A DNA stretch of 64,000 bases from a bacterium (GTDB lineage: Bacteria; Krumholzibacteriota; Krumholzibacteriia; LZORAL124-64-63): the NCBI GenBank assembly GCA_016719645.1, contig JADJYS010000033.1, forward strand, positions 1-64,000. Direction: 5' to 3'. The translations under genes were made by a program, and so were the position numbers. The notes beneath the pieces are model-generated. The model worked only from the letters and a program-made list of their open reading frames with translations. It had not been told where the DNA came from and made no database searches. Within the stretch, counting starts at the first letter, position 1, and each line of letters begins with the position of its first letter. Of the stretch, positions 15,455-23,635 are shown piece after piece.

Positions 15455-15730
15455 CCGTTCACCTCGATCCTGTCCGTATAACGCCCATTATGCTGAACAG
15501 TGTATCAGGATAACCAAGCCGGTTATCCAGTAAACGCGTTTATTTTGGGGCGATGAACTTAACATCATTTGAATCAGTTATCGATATTCTGCGACTCACG
15601 CAGTGATGATATCCCGCACCGGCCGCAATGGACAAGCATAACAACCGCCCATTGCACATTGGCCGCAAACTACACCGATCTTATCCAAGGACCACTGGCA
15701 CGTCCCCCGTGCTCCTTCGATGCGACGCGC
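15455..15730. other. Gene-free stretch with hairpins; possible degenerate cassette boundary
   Basis: No gene is supported here. A GTATAAC core-like heptamer (15476-15482) lies 22 bases upstream of the possible GTG start at 15454, as cassette crossover sites do. An imperfect palindrome of ~80 bases extends from it to about 15556, with a perfect GGATAACC/GGTTATCC hairpin (15508-15528) at its centre, but the far core site is not recognisable. A 12-base palindrome TAAACGCGTTTA lies at 15531-15542. It could be a decayed attC, an attI-like site, or chance. Confidence 0.35.
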
Positions 15731-17664
15731 CTACTTCAACGCCGCCCTCACCAGATTCTCCACCCCCCCCGCCAAAATAACCTCCTGCACCGGCCTCCCC
15801 GTAGGCGAAACCCCAAACTCCTTCCCACCCCAAATGATCTTCGAATTAGCGAAATCCACCTTCAACCCCGACTCCACCACCACCGTCTTGGCGTCCTTCC
15901 CGCGAACGCCTTCTTCAGCGCCTCCACCAACTCCGGACTCTCCAAACAAAGGAACCCGTTGTTGATCGCGTTGCGCTGATAAGTCTGCGAGTACGTACCC
16001 GCAACCAGCATCCTGATCCCCGCCGCCTGCAGCGCCGTGACCGCCTGCTCGCGGCTCGACCCCGTACCGAAGTTGTACGCCCCGACCACCAGGTCCCCCG
16101 CGCGCACCGTCGTGGCGAACGTCGGGTCGTAGTTCTCCATCACCACGCGCGCCATGTCCTGCGGCGTCATGTCCTCGCGGTAGGTGTAGTCCTTCCCGTA
16201 GATGCCGTCGGTGTTGAGGTTGTCCTGCGGCAGGAACAGCGCGCGCCCCTCGACGATGGCCGGGAAGCCGTCGAGGATCTCCACCGCGCCGGCGGCGTGG
16301 GCCTTGCCGCCCGGGACGAAGGCGTAGGGCGGCATCGAAGAGTCGAAGCCCTCGGGCCCGGCGATGATGCCGGCGATGGCCGAGGCGGCCACGACCGCGG
16401 GGCTGGCCAGGTAGCACTGCGCGTCGCGCGAGCCCATCCGGCCCTTGAAGTTGCGGTTGGTGGCCGAGATGCCGACCTCGCCGGCCTCGAGCAGGCCCGT
16501 GCCCAGCCCGATGCAGGGGCCGCAGCTGGGCGGCAGCGCCTTGGCGCCGGCGTCCAGCAGGGCCTGCCACACCCCGAGCTGCTTGGCCTGGTCCTCCACG
16601 AACTGGCTGGCCGCGGCGATGTACAGCTCCACGCCCGGGGCCACCTTGTGGCCCAGCATGACGTCGGCGGCGGCCTTGAGGTCCTCCAGCCGCGAATTGA
16701 CGCAGGACAGCAGGTAGGCCTTGTGGATCTTGATGTCCCTGGTCACGAGCTCGGCCAGGGGCGCGCTCTTCTGCACGCTGTCCGGCCCGGCGACGTGCGG
16801 CGAGACCAGCGAGAGGTCGAGCGTGATCACGCCGGCGTAGACGGCGTCGGGATCGGAGGTCAGGGGGTGGCGCTTCCAGAGGTTGAGGCGGGCGTCGTCG
16901 ATGCGGTCGTCGATGCCCTGCACCGCCAGGATCGCCTGACGCTTCTCCAGGAAGTCGATCGTGATGTCGTCGCAGGGGAACCAGCCCACCAGCGCGCCCC
17001 ACTCGGTGGTCATGTTGGCCACGGTCATGCGCGCGTCCATGCTCAGGCTGGCGACGCCCGGCCCCGCGAACTCGATCGCGGCGTTGAGCACCTCGTCGCG
17101 GTTGTACTGGCCGCAGAGCGTGAGGATCACGTCCTTGCCCGTCACCCCGGGGCGCAGTTCGCCCTCGAGCACGACCCTGACCGTGCGCGGGATCTGCCAC
17201 CAGAAGCGGCCGGTGGCCCACAGGCAGGCGGCATCGGTGCGCACCACGGGCGTGCCGACCGCGCCCACGGCCCCGTACATGTTCGAGTGGCTGTCGCTGG
17301 CCACGCAGAAGCCGCCCGGCTGCACGTAGCCGTTCTCGATCATCACCTGGTGGCCGATGCCGGTGCCGGCGGGGTAGAAGTCGATGTCCTGCGCGCGCGC
17401 GAAGGCCTCGATCCTCGCGTACTTCGCCAGGTTGCCGTCGGTGCGGTTCTGGATGTCGTGGTCCAGGGCGAAGACCGGCTGGCGCGGGTCGTGCACCTTG
17501 CCGACGCCCAGCTTCTCGAACTTCTGCAGCACGGCCGAGGTGTTGTCGTGGGTCATCACGTGGTCGGGCACCAGCGTGACGAAGTCGCCGGCGTGCAGCT
17601 CGGCGCCGCGCGCCAGGTCCAGGGCGTGGGCCTGCGTGATCTTCTCGATGACGGTCTGGGCCAT
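15731..17664 (-). CDS. Aconitase-family hydratase, single chain (homoaconitase/Lys4-like), one apparent frameshift
   Basis: A ~645-residue iron-sulphur hydro-lyase. The N-terminal domains show DHVMTHDNTSAVL, FYPAGTGIGHQVMIE and the substrate loop VASDSHSNMYGAVGA. GRFWWQIPRTVRVVLEG and NMTTEWGALVGWFP resemble yeast homoaconitase. Cluster Cys appear in LLSCVNSR and SCGPCIGLG. The swivel domain contains YNFGTGSSREQAVTAL. The frame breaks near 15903, where one G is missing from GCGGGAAGGAC; restoring it gives AFAGKDAKTVVVESG and an end at 15731. GGGAGGA lies 4 bases before ATG 17664. Substrate may be aconitate, homoaconitate or 2-methylaconitate. The PrpD-family gene nearby on the same strand hints at the last, but a divergent antitoxin gene lies between them. 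Confidence 0.85.
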
Positions 17665-18002
17665 GACGTCCTCCCGCGGGCTGGGCTGCCGCAGATGGGG
17701 GTGTTCCGTGGTCCGAAGCGGTGGGATGCCGGGCCTCCCTCTTCCAAAATGCCATCATCCCGCGTCTTCCACAAGTTCCCTGTTCGCGGGAGTTGGCGCA
17801 CCTCGACGGGTATGCGTGCGGCGGGGGCGGTGACATCGGGATCCGAGGCCTGGAATCGACCCAGTTTTGCCGGTTCCGTATCTGGAATGTTGTAGGACGG
17901 GAGAGTTGGCCTTGCTTACAGAATGAGCAGTGGTCCTTCAGCAAGGAACGGAGCGGATTCCAAAGAATCCGTTCAAGAAGCCGGAGAATCCAGGAGATCG
18001 CC
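17665..18002. other. Divergent intergenic region between the aconitase and HigA genes
   Basis: 338 bases with no convincing gene. A frame crossing it does not resemble a HigB toxin. It must hold the promoter of the minus-strand aconitase gene and the leader of the antitoxin gene (AGGAG six bases before its ATG). I see no clear -35/-10 pair. Confidence 0.4.
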
Positions 18003-18362
18003 ATGGCAAGCGCGGAAGCATCGAATCGCCTCGAGCCCGAGCACCCGGCACCCGGCGAGGTCCTGCTGCACGATTTCCTGGAGCCGATGGGCCTGAGCCG
18101 AAGCCGTCTGGCCCGCGACCTGGGCGTCCCGCCGCGCCGCATCAACGAGATCGTCCTGAAGAAGCGCCGGATCACGGCGGACACCTCGCTGCGCCTAGCG
18201 CGCTACTTCGGGATGTCACCGGAGTTCTGGCTCGGCCTGCAGATGGACTACGACCTCGACGTAGAGAGCGACCACCTGGGCGATCGGCTCGCCAGCGAGG
18301 TTCGCAACTGTGCGAAGGGGAGGCCGCGTGGCAGGGGCAACGGCTGGAATCACGGTCCGTAG
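18003..18362 (+). CDS. higA: HigA/VapI-family antitoxin, apparently without its toxin
   Basis: A 119-residue XRE-type regulator: PGEVLLHDFLEPMGLSRSRL, a helix-turn-helix around LARDLGVPPRRINEIVLKKR, then TADTSLRLARYFGMSPEFWL, the classical HigA signature. HigA antitoxins bind DNA and neutralise the ribosome-dependent RNase HigB, normally encoded just upstream. Here 338 bases upstream hold no HigB-like frame and the downstream neighbour is the convergent PrpD gene. It may be a solitary antitoxin acting as a regulator or anti-addiction factor. The start at 18003 follows AGGAG; the longer frame from 17721 lacks support. It splits two minus-strand metabolic genes, which suggests later insertion. 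Confidence 0.85.
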   Translation: MASAEASNRLEPEHPAPGEVLLHDFLEPMGLSRSRLARDLGVPPRRINEIVLKKRRITADTSLRLARYFGMSPEFWLGLQMDYDLDVESDHLGDRLASEVRNCAKGRPRGRGNGWNHGP

Positions 18363-18382
18363 CCCCGCCGGCAGCCTGGTCA

Positions 18383-19756
18383 TTACAGGCGATCGCAGAC
18401 CAGCGCCTCCATCAACGCCTCCGCCCTACCCAGCCTCTCGACCGCCCAGATCGCCTCCTTCGCCCCCTTCAACCGCTCCGGCGACATCACCGGCGTCGCC
18501 AGCGCGTCGAACTTCTCGGTCAGCTCGGCGTCGGTCATCGGGTTGCGCGGGTCGCCCTTGGGGTAGTCCAGGGTGCGCACCAGCGCGCGGCCGTCGGTCG
18601 TCTCGATGGTGACGTGGACCTTCTGCAGGGCGGGGAACGCGGCCTCGATCTCGGGGTCGGCGACGACCTCGATCTTGCGCAGCTGGGCGCGGATCACCGG
18701 GTCCTGGATCTTCTCCGGCGTGAACTGCTCGGGCGTGACGCGGCGGTCGGCGATGCAGGCCGCCACCACGTAGGGCAGGGAGTGGTCGGCGGTCTCCTTG
18801 TTCTGCGGGTCGTACTTGCTCGGGTCGGCCAGGATGTCGGCCGCGCGCGCCAGGCTGCGGATGCGCACCTTCACCACGTCGTCGGGCGCCAGGTCGTGGG
18901 TCTTGACCAGGTCCAGCACCGCGGACATCGGCGCGTGGGTGAGCGCCTCGGTGGGGAAGGCCTTCATGCCGCACTGCAGGATGCGCCAGCTCTGGCCCAG
19001 CCCCTCGGTCACGATGTCCCAGCGCCAGTCGGTCTTCAGGATGTGGCTGAAGCCCTCCTTGCCGTCCAGCACGTGCTCGGGGCCGGTGTAGCCCTTCTCG
19101 GCCAGCAGCGCGGCGAAGACGCCCGACTGCGTGGCCAGCGGGTCGACGGTGTTCTTCATCATCGTCAGCTTGCCGGCCGTGACCGAGCCGCCCGTCAGGT
19201 GCCGCGAGGCGCTGATGCCGATGGCGTGCTGGATCTGCTCGGCCGACAGGCCCAGCAGGCGCCCCGCCACGATCGGCGAGACGGCCGCGGTCAGGGTGGC
19301 GTGGTGCCAGCCGATCTCGCGGATGCCCGGGAAGGAGGCCTCGCAGAGGCGCTGCTCGAACTCGTAGGCCAGCACGATGCCCAGCAGCAGGTCGCGGCCG
19401 GTGCCGCCGGCGCGCGCCGCGGCGCTCATCGCCGCCGGGATGATGTCGCTGGGGTGCGACGGGTCCTGCTTCCAGTAGATGTCGTTGTAGTCGAGCACGC
19501 GGATCAACAGCGCGTTGGCCAGCGCCGCGGACACCGGGTCCATGCGCTTGCCGGTGCCGATGACCGAGGCCGGGCCCGGCCCGGCGGTCTCCTCCAGCAC
19601 CTCCAGGGCGATCTTGCAGTCGTGCTGCAGCAGGCCGCCGTAGGCGCAGCCGACGCTGTCGAACAGGAACCGCTTGGCGGCGGTGATCGCCTCGGGCGCG
19701 ATGTCTTCGTAACGCAGAGCGGCGGCCCAGGCCGCCATCTTCCCGCTCACGGTCAT
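18383..19756 (-). CDS. MmgE/PrpD family protein (2-methylcitrate dehydratase-like)
   Basis: A 457-residue protein of typical MmgE/PrpD length. It begins VSGKMAAWAAALRYEDIAPE, with FLFDSVGCAYGG, then DPSHPSDIIPAAMSAAARAG and IGWHHATLTAAVSPIVAGRL, and continues with a GMKAFPTEALTHAP segment and the C-terminal alpha/beta domain. PrpD dehydrates 2-methylcitrate to 2-methyl-cis-aconitate in propionate breakdown; other members act on citrate or on itaconate-pathway compounds, so the substrate is not fixed by sequence. GGGAGGA precedes ATG 19756. The CBS gene is 20 bases upstream on the same strand. An aconitase-family hydratase beyond the HigA gene could perform the next step. Confidence 0.85.
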   Translation of the reverse strand: MTVSGKMAAWAAALRYEDIAPEAITAAKRFLFDSVGCAYGGLLQHDCKIALEVLEETAGPGPASVIGTGKRMDPVSAALANALLIRVLDYNDIYWKQDPSHPSDIIPAAMSAAARAGGTGRDLLLGIVLAYEFEQRLCEASFPGIREIGWHHATLTAAVSPIVAGRLLGLSAEQIQHAIGISASRHLTGGSVTAGKLTMMKNTVDPLATQSGVFAALLAEKGYTGPEHVLDGKEGFSHILKTDWRWDIVTEGLGQSWRILQCGMKAFPTEALTHAPMSAVLDLVKTHDLAPDDVVKVRIRSLARAADILADPSKYDPQNKETADHSLPYVVAACIADRRVTPEQFTPEKIQDPVIRAQLRKIEVVADPEIEAAFPALQKVHVTIETTDGRALVRTLDYPKGDPRNPMTDAELTEKFDALATPVMSPERLKGAKEAIWAVERLGRAEALMEALVCDRL

Positions 19757-19776
19757 GGTATCGGGTCCTCCCGGAA

Positions 19777-20217
19777 TCAGCGTGGGTACTTGTCGTGGAT
19801 GTAGTCGGTCAGGTACTCGATGCGGGCTTCGTGGTCCTGGCTGATCTGGCGGACGCAGTCGCCGATCGAGACGATCCCGGCCAGGCCGCCGCGATCGACC
19901 ACCGGCAGGTGGCGGATGCGGGCCTCGGTCATGATCGCCATGACGTCGGCCACTTCGTGGTGTTCGCCCACGCAGATCAGCTGCAGGGACATGACGTCGC
20001 GCACCCTGGTGTCGCGCGAGGAGCGGCCCTGCAGCGCGATCTTGGCGAGGTAGTCGCGCTCGGTGAAGATGCCGTGGATCTCCTTGCCGCGGGTCACCAG
20101 CGCGGAGCCGACGCCCCGCTCGACCATGCTGGCGATGGCGGACAGGACGGTGTCGTCCGGGTCGACCTGCAGGACCTCGCGGCCCTTGGCGGCGAGGATG
20201 TCCGAAACCTTGGCCAT
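19777..20217 (-). CDS. Tandem CBS-domain protein
   Basis: A 146-residue protein made almost entirely of two CBS motifs: VDPDDTVLSAIASMVERGVG to GIFTERDYLAKI, and DVMSLQLICVGEHHEVADVM to GIVSIGDCVRQI, followed by a short C-terminal helix. CBS pairs bind adenosine nucleotides and report energy state. AAGGAGG lies 4 bases before ATG 20217. It precedes the PrpD gene by 20 bases, suggesting co-transcription and possibly nucleotide-linked control. Confidence 0.9.
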   Translation of the reverse strand: MAKVSDILAAKGREVLQVDPDDTVLSAIASMVERGVGSALVTRGKEIHGIFTERDYLAKIALQGRSSRDTRVRDVMSLQLICVGEHHEVADVMAIMTEARIRHLPVVDRGGLAGIVSIGDCVRQISQDHEARIEYLTDYIHDKYPR

Positions 20218-20245
20218 GGCGCCTCCTTGGTCCGGGCGCGGCGCG

Positions 20246-21553
20246 TCAGGCCGCGGCGCGGAGCAGTCGGGTGTTCCACAGGGCCAGCAGCACGCTGCAG
20301 GCCAGGATGACGGCGCCGGTGCTCTGGTGCAGCGTCGTCAGGATCACGTCGGCCAGCGTCGGCGTGCCGGCGGCCGCGGTCAGGCCCGTCGCCCAGAGCG
20401 CGGCCAGGCCCAGGCAGACCTGCAGGCCCAGCAGGATCATCAGCGCCCGGCCCAGGCCCTGCAGCCGCGGCACGTCGGCGTGCTCGCCCCAGGCCCGCAG
20501 GCCGGCCAGCAGGCCCACCACGGCCACCACCACCGCCATCGTGATGTGCAGCAGCAGCCCGTGGGACAGGTGGCGCAGGACGGCCCCGAGCACCAGTTGC
20601 ACGATAACGATGATCACCACGGCCCGCGACAGCAGGGCGTCGGTGTGCGCATCGGCGAAGAGCTTGGGGCGGGCGGCGCGCCAGCCGCGGGTCGACATGG
20701 CGGCCAGGGCGATCAGCACGCTCAGGAAGACCTGGCCCGTCACGCCGTGGACGATGGCCAGCGTCAGGTTGGGGTCGGTGTGGGCCGGGTCCATGCTCGA
20801 GGTGAAGCGGCCGGTCACCCGCAGGCCGCCCAGCACGCCCTGGACGATCACCAGCAGCAGCGCGGCGCCCGCCAGCAGCTTCACGCCGCGGCGCTCGTCG
20901 GTGCGCCACAGGAAGACCGCCAGCACGAGCGTCGTGAGGCCGACCAGCGAGCCCAGCAGGCGGTGGGCGTGCTCGTAGAACACGCCGCCGGTCATGCGCG
21001 ACAGCGGGTAGAGGAACATGTTCGAGCCGAAGCTGTTGGGCCAGTCGACCACCGCCAGGCCGGCCTGCTGCCCGGTGACCACCCCGCCGGCGGCCAGCAG
21101 CAGCAGCGTGGCGCCGGCGGCGACGAAGGCGAAGGCGGCCGGCCAGGCGAAGGGCGGCGTCGCGGGGCGGCGCGCGCCCTCGATCGCGCCCATCGCGCCG
21201 AAGAACGCGCCCATCAGCAGCGAGCCCGGCACCCAGAGCAGCGCCGACGGCACGACCCGGTTCGGCCCGTCGCCGGCGGCCAGCAGGCTGCCGAGGATCA
21301 GCAGGTTGAGCGTCGAGGCCAGCAGCCCGACCCCGAGGCCGCCGCGCCAGCCGCGGCCCGTCCAGTGGCCGGCCAGCCGCCCGCCCAGGATCAGCAGGCC
21401 GAACATCAGGGGCATCAGCACCCACACCGGCGCCTGCACGCCGGGCAGCCGACCGAAATAACCGACGGCCCACATCGCGACCGTGGTGGCGAAGCCGAGG
21501 GTCAGGATGTCGCCGCCGCGGGTCGGTTCGCGCCGTTCGCTCACGTTGCTCAC
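20246..21553 (-). CDS. ctaA: Heme A synthase, CtaA/COX15 family
   Basis: A 435-residue membrane protein with about eight helices and the paired His motifs of heme A synthase: EHAHRLLGSLVG and HGVTGQVFLSV in the first half, HITMAVVVAVVG and HQSTGAVILACS in the second. It oxidises the C8 methyl of heme O to give heme A for aa3-type cytochrome oxidases. GTG 21553 is the likely start because AGGAGG lies 7 bases upstream; a longer frame to 21742 runs into the divergent ctaB gene. Divergence from ctaB (103 bases apart) places both heme A steps together. Confidence 0.9.
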   Translation of the reverse strand: MSNVSERREPTRGGDILTLGFATTVAMWAVGYFGRLPGVQAPVWVLMPLMFGLLILGGRLAGHWTGRGWRGGLGVGLLASTLNLLILGSLLAAGDGPNRVVPSALLWVPGSLLMGAFFGAMGAIEGARRPATPPFAWPAAFAFVAAGATLLLLAAGGVVTGQQAGLAVVDWPNSFGSNMFLYPLSRMTGGVFYEHAHRLLGSLVGLTTLVLAVFLWRTDERRGVKLLAGAALLLVIVQGVLGGLRVTGRFTSSMDPAHTDPNLTLAIVHGVTGQVFLSVLIALAAMSTRGWRAARPKLFADAHTDALLSRAVVIIVIVQLVLGAVLRHLSHGLLLHITMAVVVAVVGLLAGLRAWGEHADVPRLQGLGRALMILLGLQVCLGLAALWATGLTAAAGTPTLADVILTTLHQSTGAVILACSVLLALWNTRLLRAAA

Positions 21554-21656
21554 TGCACGACCTCCTGTTATCCTGCCATGGGCGCCGGCCTGCCGTCGGC
21601 GCCGTGTCGGTCCCATTGCTACCACGATTCGCCGATCGTCACCACCACGGAGCGTC

Positions 21657-22589
21657 ATGACCGCCTCGCCCCTGCAGCGCTGGATCGGATTGAGCCTGGA
21701 GCTGGGCAAGGCCCGCCTCAGCGCGCTGGTGGTGGTCACCACGCTGGCCGGCTACCTGATGGCGGCCCGGCCGCTGCCGGGCTGGGGCCACCTCGCCGCC
21801 ACGCTGCTGGGCACCACCCTGTGCGCCTTCGGGGCCAACGGCTTCAACCAGGTGCTCGAGCGCGACCGCGACGCCCTGATGGTGCGCACGCGGGAGCGGC
21901 CGCTGCCCGCAGGAAGGGTCGGCGTGCGCGCGGCGGCGCTCTGGTCGGGCGCGGTCGTGGCGCTGGGAACCGGGCTGTTGCTGGCGCTGGTCAACGCGAC
22001 GGCCGCGGCCCTGGCGCTGGGCACGGTCGTGCTGTACGTGCTCGTCTACACGCCGCTGAAGCCCCGCAGCACGCTCAACACGCTGGCCGGCGCCATCTGC
22101 GGCGCGATCCCGCCGTTGATCGGCTGGAGCGCGGTGACCGGCGGCGTGCAAAGCGGCGGCTGGTGGCTGGCCCTCTTGCTGTTCGTCTGGCAGGTGCCGC
22201 ACTTCCTGTCGCTGGCCTGGCTCTACCGCGACGACTACCGGCGCGCGGGCTTCAAGATGCTGCCGCTGCAGGACCCGCGCGGCGACCGCACCTTCCGCTT
22301 CCTGATGCTCTACGCCTGGGTGCTGCTGCCGCTGGGCCTGCTGGCCACGTTCATGGGCCTGACCGGCGCGGTGTTCGCGGTGGGCTCGCTGCTGCTCGGC
22401 GGCGCCTGGCTCTGGCTCGGCGTGCGCTGCTACCGCGACCGCAGCAGCCTGAACGCGCGGCGCGTGTTCCTGGGCAGCGTCGTCTACCTGCCGCTGGTGC
22501 TCGGCCTGATGGTGGCCGACCGCGCGCCGCCCCGCGAGGAACCCGCCGCCGCCGTGGTCGAAGTCGCGCCGCCGACCGGGAGCGCCTGA
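21657..22589 (+). CDS. ctaB: Protoheme IX farnesyltransferase (heme O synthase)
   Basis: A 310-residue UbiA-superfamily membrane prenyltransferase. The first Asp-rich motif is ANGFNQVLERDRDALMVRT with RERPLPAG after it; the second is YRDDYRRAGFKMLP. Multiple hydrophobic helices match the family. It farnesylates protoheme to heme O, the substrate of the divergent CtaA. GGAG lies just before ATG 21657. The Ala/Pro-rich C-terminal tail is not conserved. Its TGA overlaps the ATG of the next gene (TGATG), so it heads a coupled operon with DUF3179 and the FGE-like lipoprotein. Confidence 0.92.
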   Translation: MTASPLQRWIGLSLELGKARLSALVVVTTLAGYLMAARPLPGWGHLAATLLGTTLCAFGANGFNQVLERDRDALMVRTRERPLPAGRVGVRAAALWSGAVVALGTGLLLALVNATAAALALGTVVLYVLVYTPLKPRSTLNTLAGAICGAIPPLIGWSAVTGGVQSGGWWLALLLFVWQVPHFLSLAWLYRDDYRRAGFKMLPLQDPRGDRTFRFLMLYAWVLLPLGLLATFMGLTGAVFAVGSLLLGGAWLWLGVRCYRDRSSLNARRVFLGSVVYLPLVLGLMVADRAPPREEPAAAVVEVAPPTGSA

Positions 22590-23635
22590 TGGCCGTTCGC
22601 GGCGAATGGCGGCGACTCGTGACGATGCTCGCCGCGCCGGTGCTGCTGTTGCTCGCGGTGGTGGTCTGGCGCCTGGGGACCGACCTGCGCGCCACCCGCG
22701 ACCACCACGCGGTGGGCGACGGCCGCCATCCGCGCACCTACGGCTTCGACCTCGCCAACCTCGCCTACCCCGAATCCCTGCTCGCGGCCGGCGGCGTGCC
22801 GCGCGACGGCCTGCCGACGCTCGACCGCCCGCCGCTGCTGACCCCGGCGGGCGTCGACTCGCTCAACGAAGCGGAACGCGGCAAGTACCTCGTCGGCGCC
22901 GACCGCGTGCTCGGCGCGGTCGTGCGGGGCGAGGCGCGCTGCTGGCCCCTGCGCGTGCTGGACTGGCACGAGGTCTGCCTCGACACCCTGGGCGGCGCGC
23001 CGCTGGCCGCGACCTGGAGCCCGCTGACCGGCAGCGCCGCGGTCTACGGGCGCGCCGCCGGCGGCGACACGCTGCGCTTCGGGGTCAGCGGGCTGCTGCT
23101 GAACTCCAACACGCTGCTGTTCGACCGCGCGGCGTCGCCGAGCCTGTGGTGCCAGCTGACCGGCGAGGCCGTCGCCGGCCCGCGCCGCGGCGAGCGGCTG
23201 CCCCGGCTGCCCGCGGTCGTGACGACCTGGGAGCACTGGCGCCGCGAGCATCCCGGCACGACCGTGCCGGCCCCCGCGCCGACCTTCAAGCGGCGCTACC
23301 AGTCCCGGCCCTACCTGTCGTACCGGTCCGGCGGGCGCACCCGCTTCCCGTCGGCGCCGCTGCCCGCCGCCGGGCCGCTCGATCCGCTGCTGATCGTCGG
23401 GACGACGCACGGCCGTCATGTCCTGGACGCGGCGCGCGTGGTGCGCGAGGCCGGCCCCGACGGCGTCTGGAGCGGCGAGGTGAACGGGATCGCCATGAAG
23501 TTCCGCACCGCTGCGCAGGCGCCCGGCGAGCAGCCGGCCGTGTGGACGGAACTGGAATTCGGCGACGGGATCACCATATACTACGCTGATCGCTTCGCCT
23601 GGCACGCTTTCCACCCCGAGGACCGGTTGCCATGA
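22589..23635 (+). CDS. DUF3179 domain-containing exported or membrane-anchored protein
   Basis: A 348-residue protein with one N-terminal hydrophobic helix (MLAAPVLLLLAVVVWRLG) and a DUF3179 domain: GVDSLNEAERGKYLVGADRV, ARCWPLRVLDWHEV, PLAATWSPLTGSAAVYGR and SLWCQLTGEAVAG are recognisable blocks. The function of DUF3179 is not established to my knowledge. The location after ctaB, with TGATG coupling, fits a role near cytochrome oxidase assembly. It overlaps the next gene by four bases (ATGA). Confidence 0.8.
   Translation: MAVRGEWRRLVTMLAAPVLLLLAVVVWRLGTDLRATRDHHAVGDGRHPRTYGFDLANLAYPESLLAAGGVPRDGLPTLDRPPLLTPAGVDSLNEAERGKYLVGADRVLGAVVRGEARCWPLRVLDWHEVCLDTLGGAPLAATWSPLTGSAAVYGRAAGGDTLRFGVSGLLLNSNTLLFDRAASPSLWCQLTGEAVAGPRRGERLPRLPAVVTTWEHWRREHPGTTVPAPAPTFKRRYQSRPYLSYRSGGRTRFPSAPLPAAGPLDPLLIVGTTHGRHVLDAARVVREAGPDGVWSGEVNGIAMKFRTAAQAPGEQPAVWTELEFGDGITIYYADRFAWHAFHPEDRLP

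Noticed and set aside
11649..15730. Integron integrase or transposase gene in the low-GC island
   Set aside because: No frame shows tyrosine recombinase or transposase motifs; all genes there are small proteins.
16297..17895. A 532-residue plus-strand frame
   Set aside because: Antisense of the aconitase gene, with no recognisable domain.
17721..18002. Possible HigB toxin upstream of higA
   Set aside because: The frame lacks the HigB/RelE pattern; only the antitoxin is supported.
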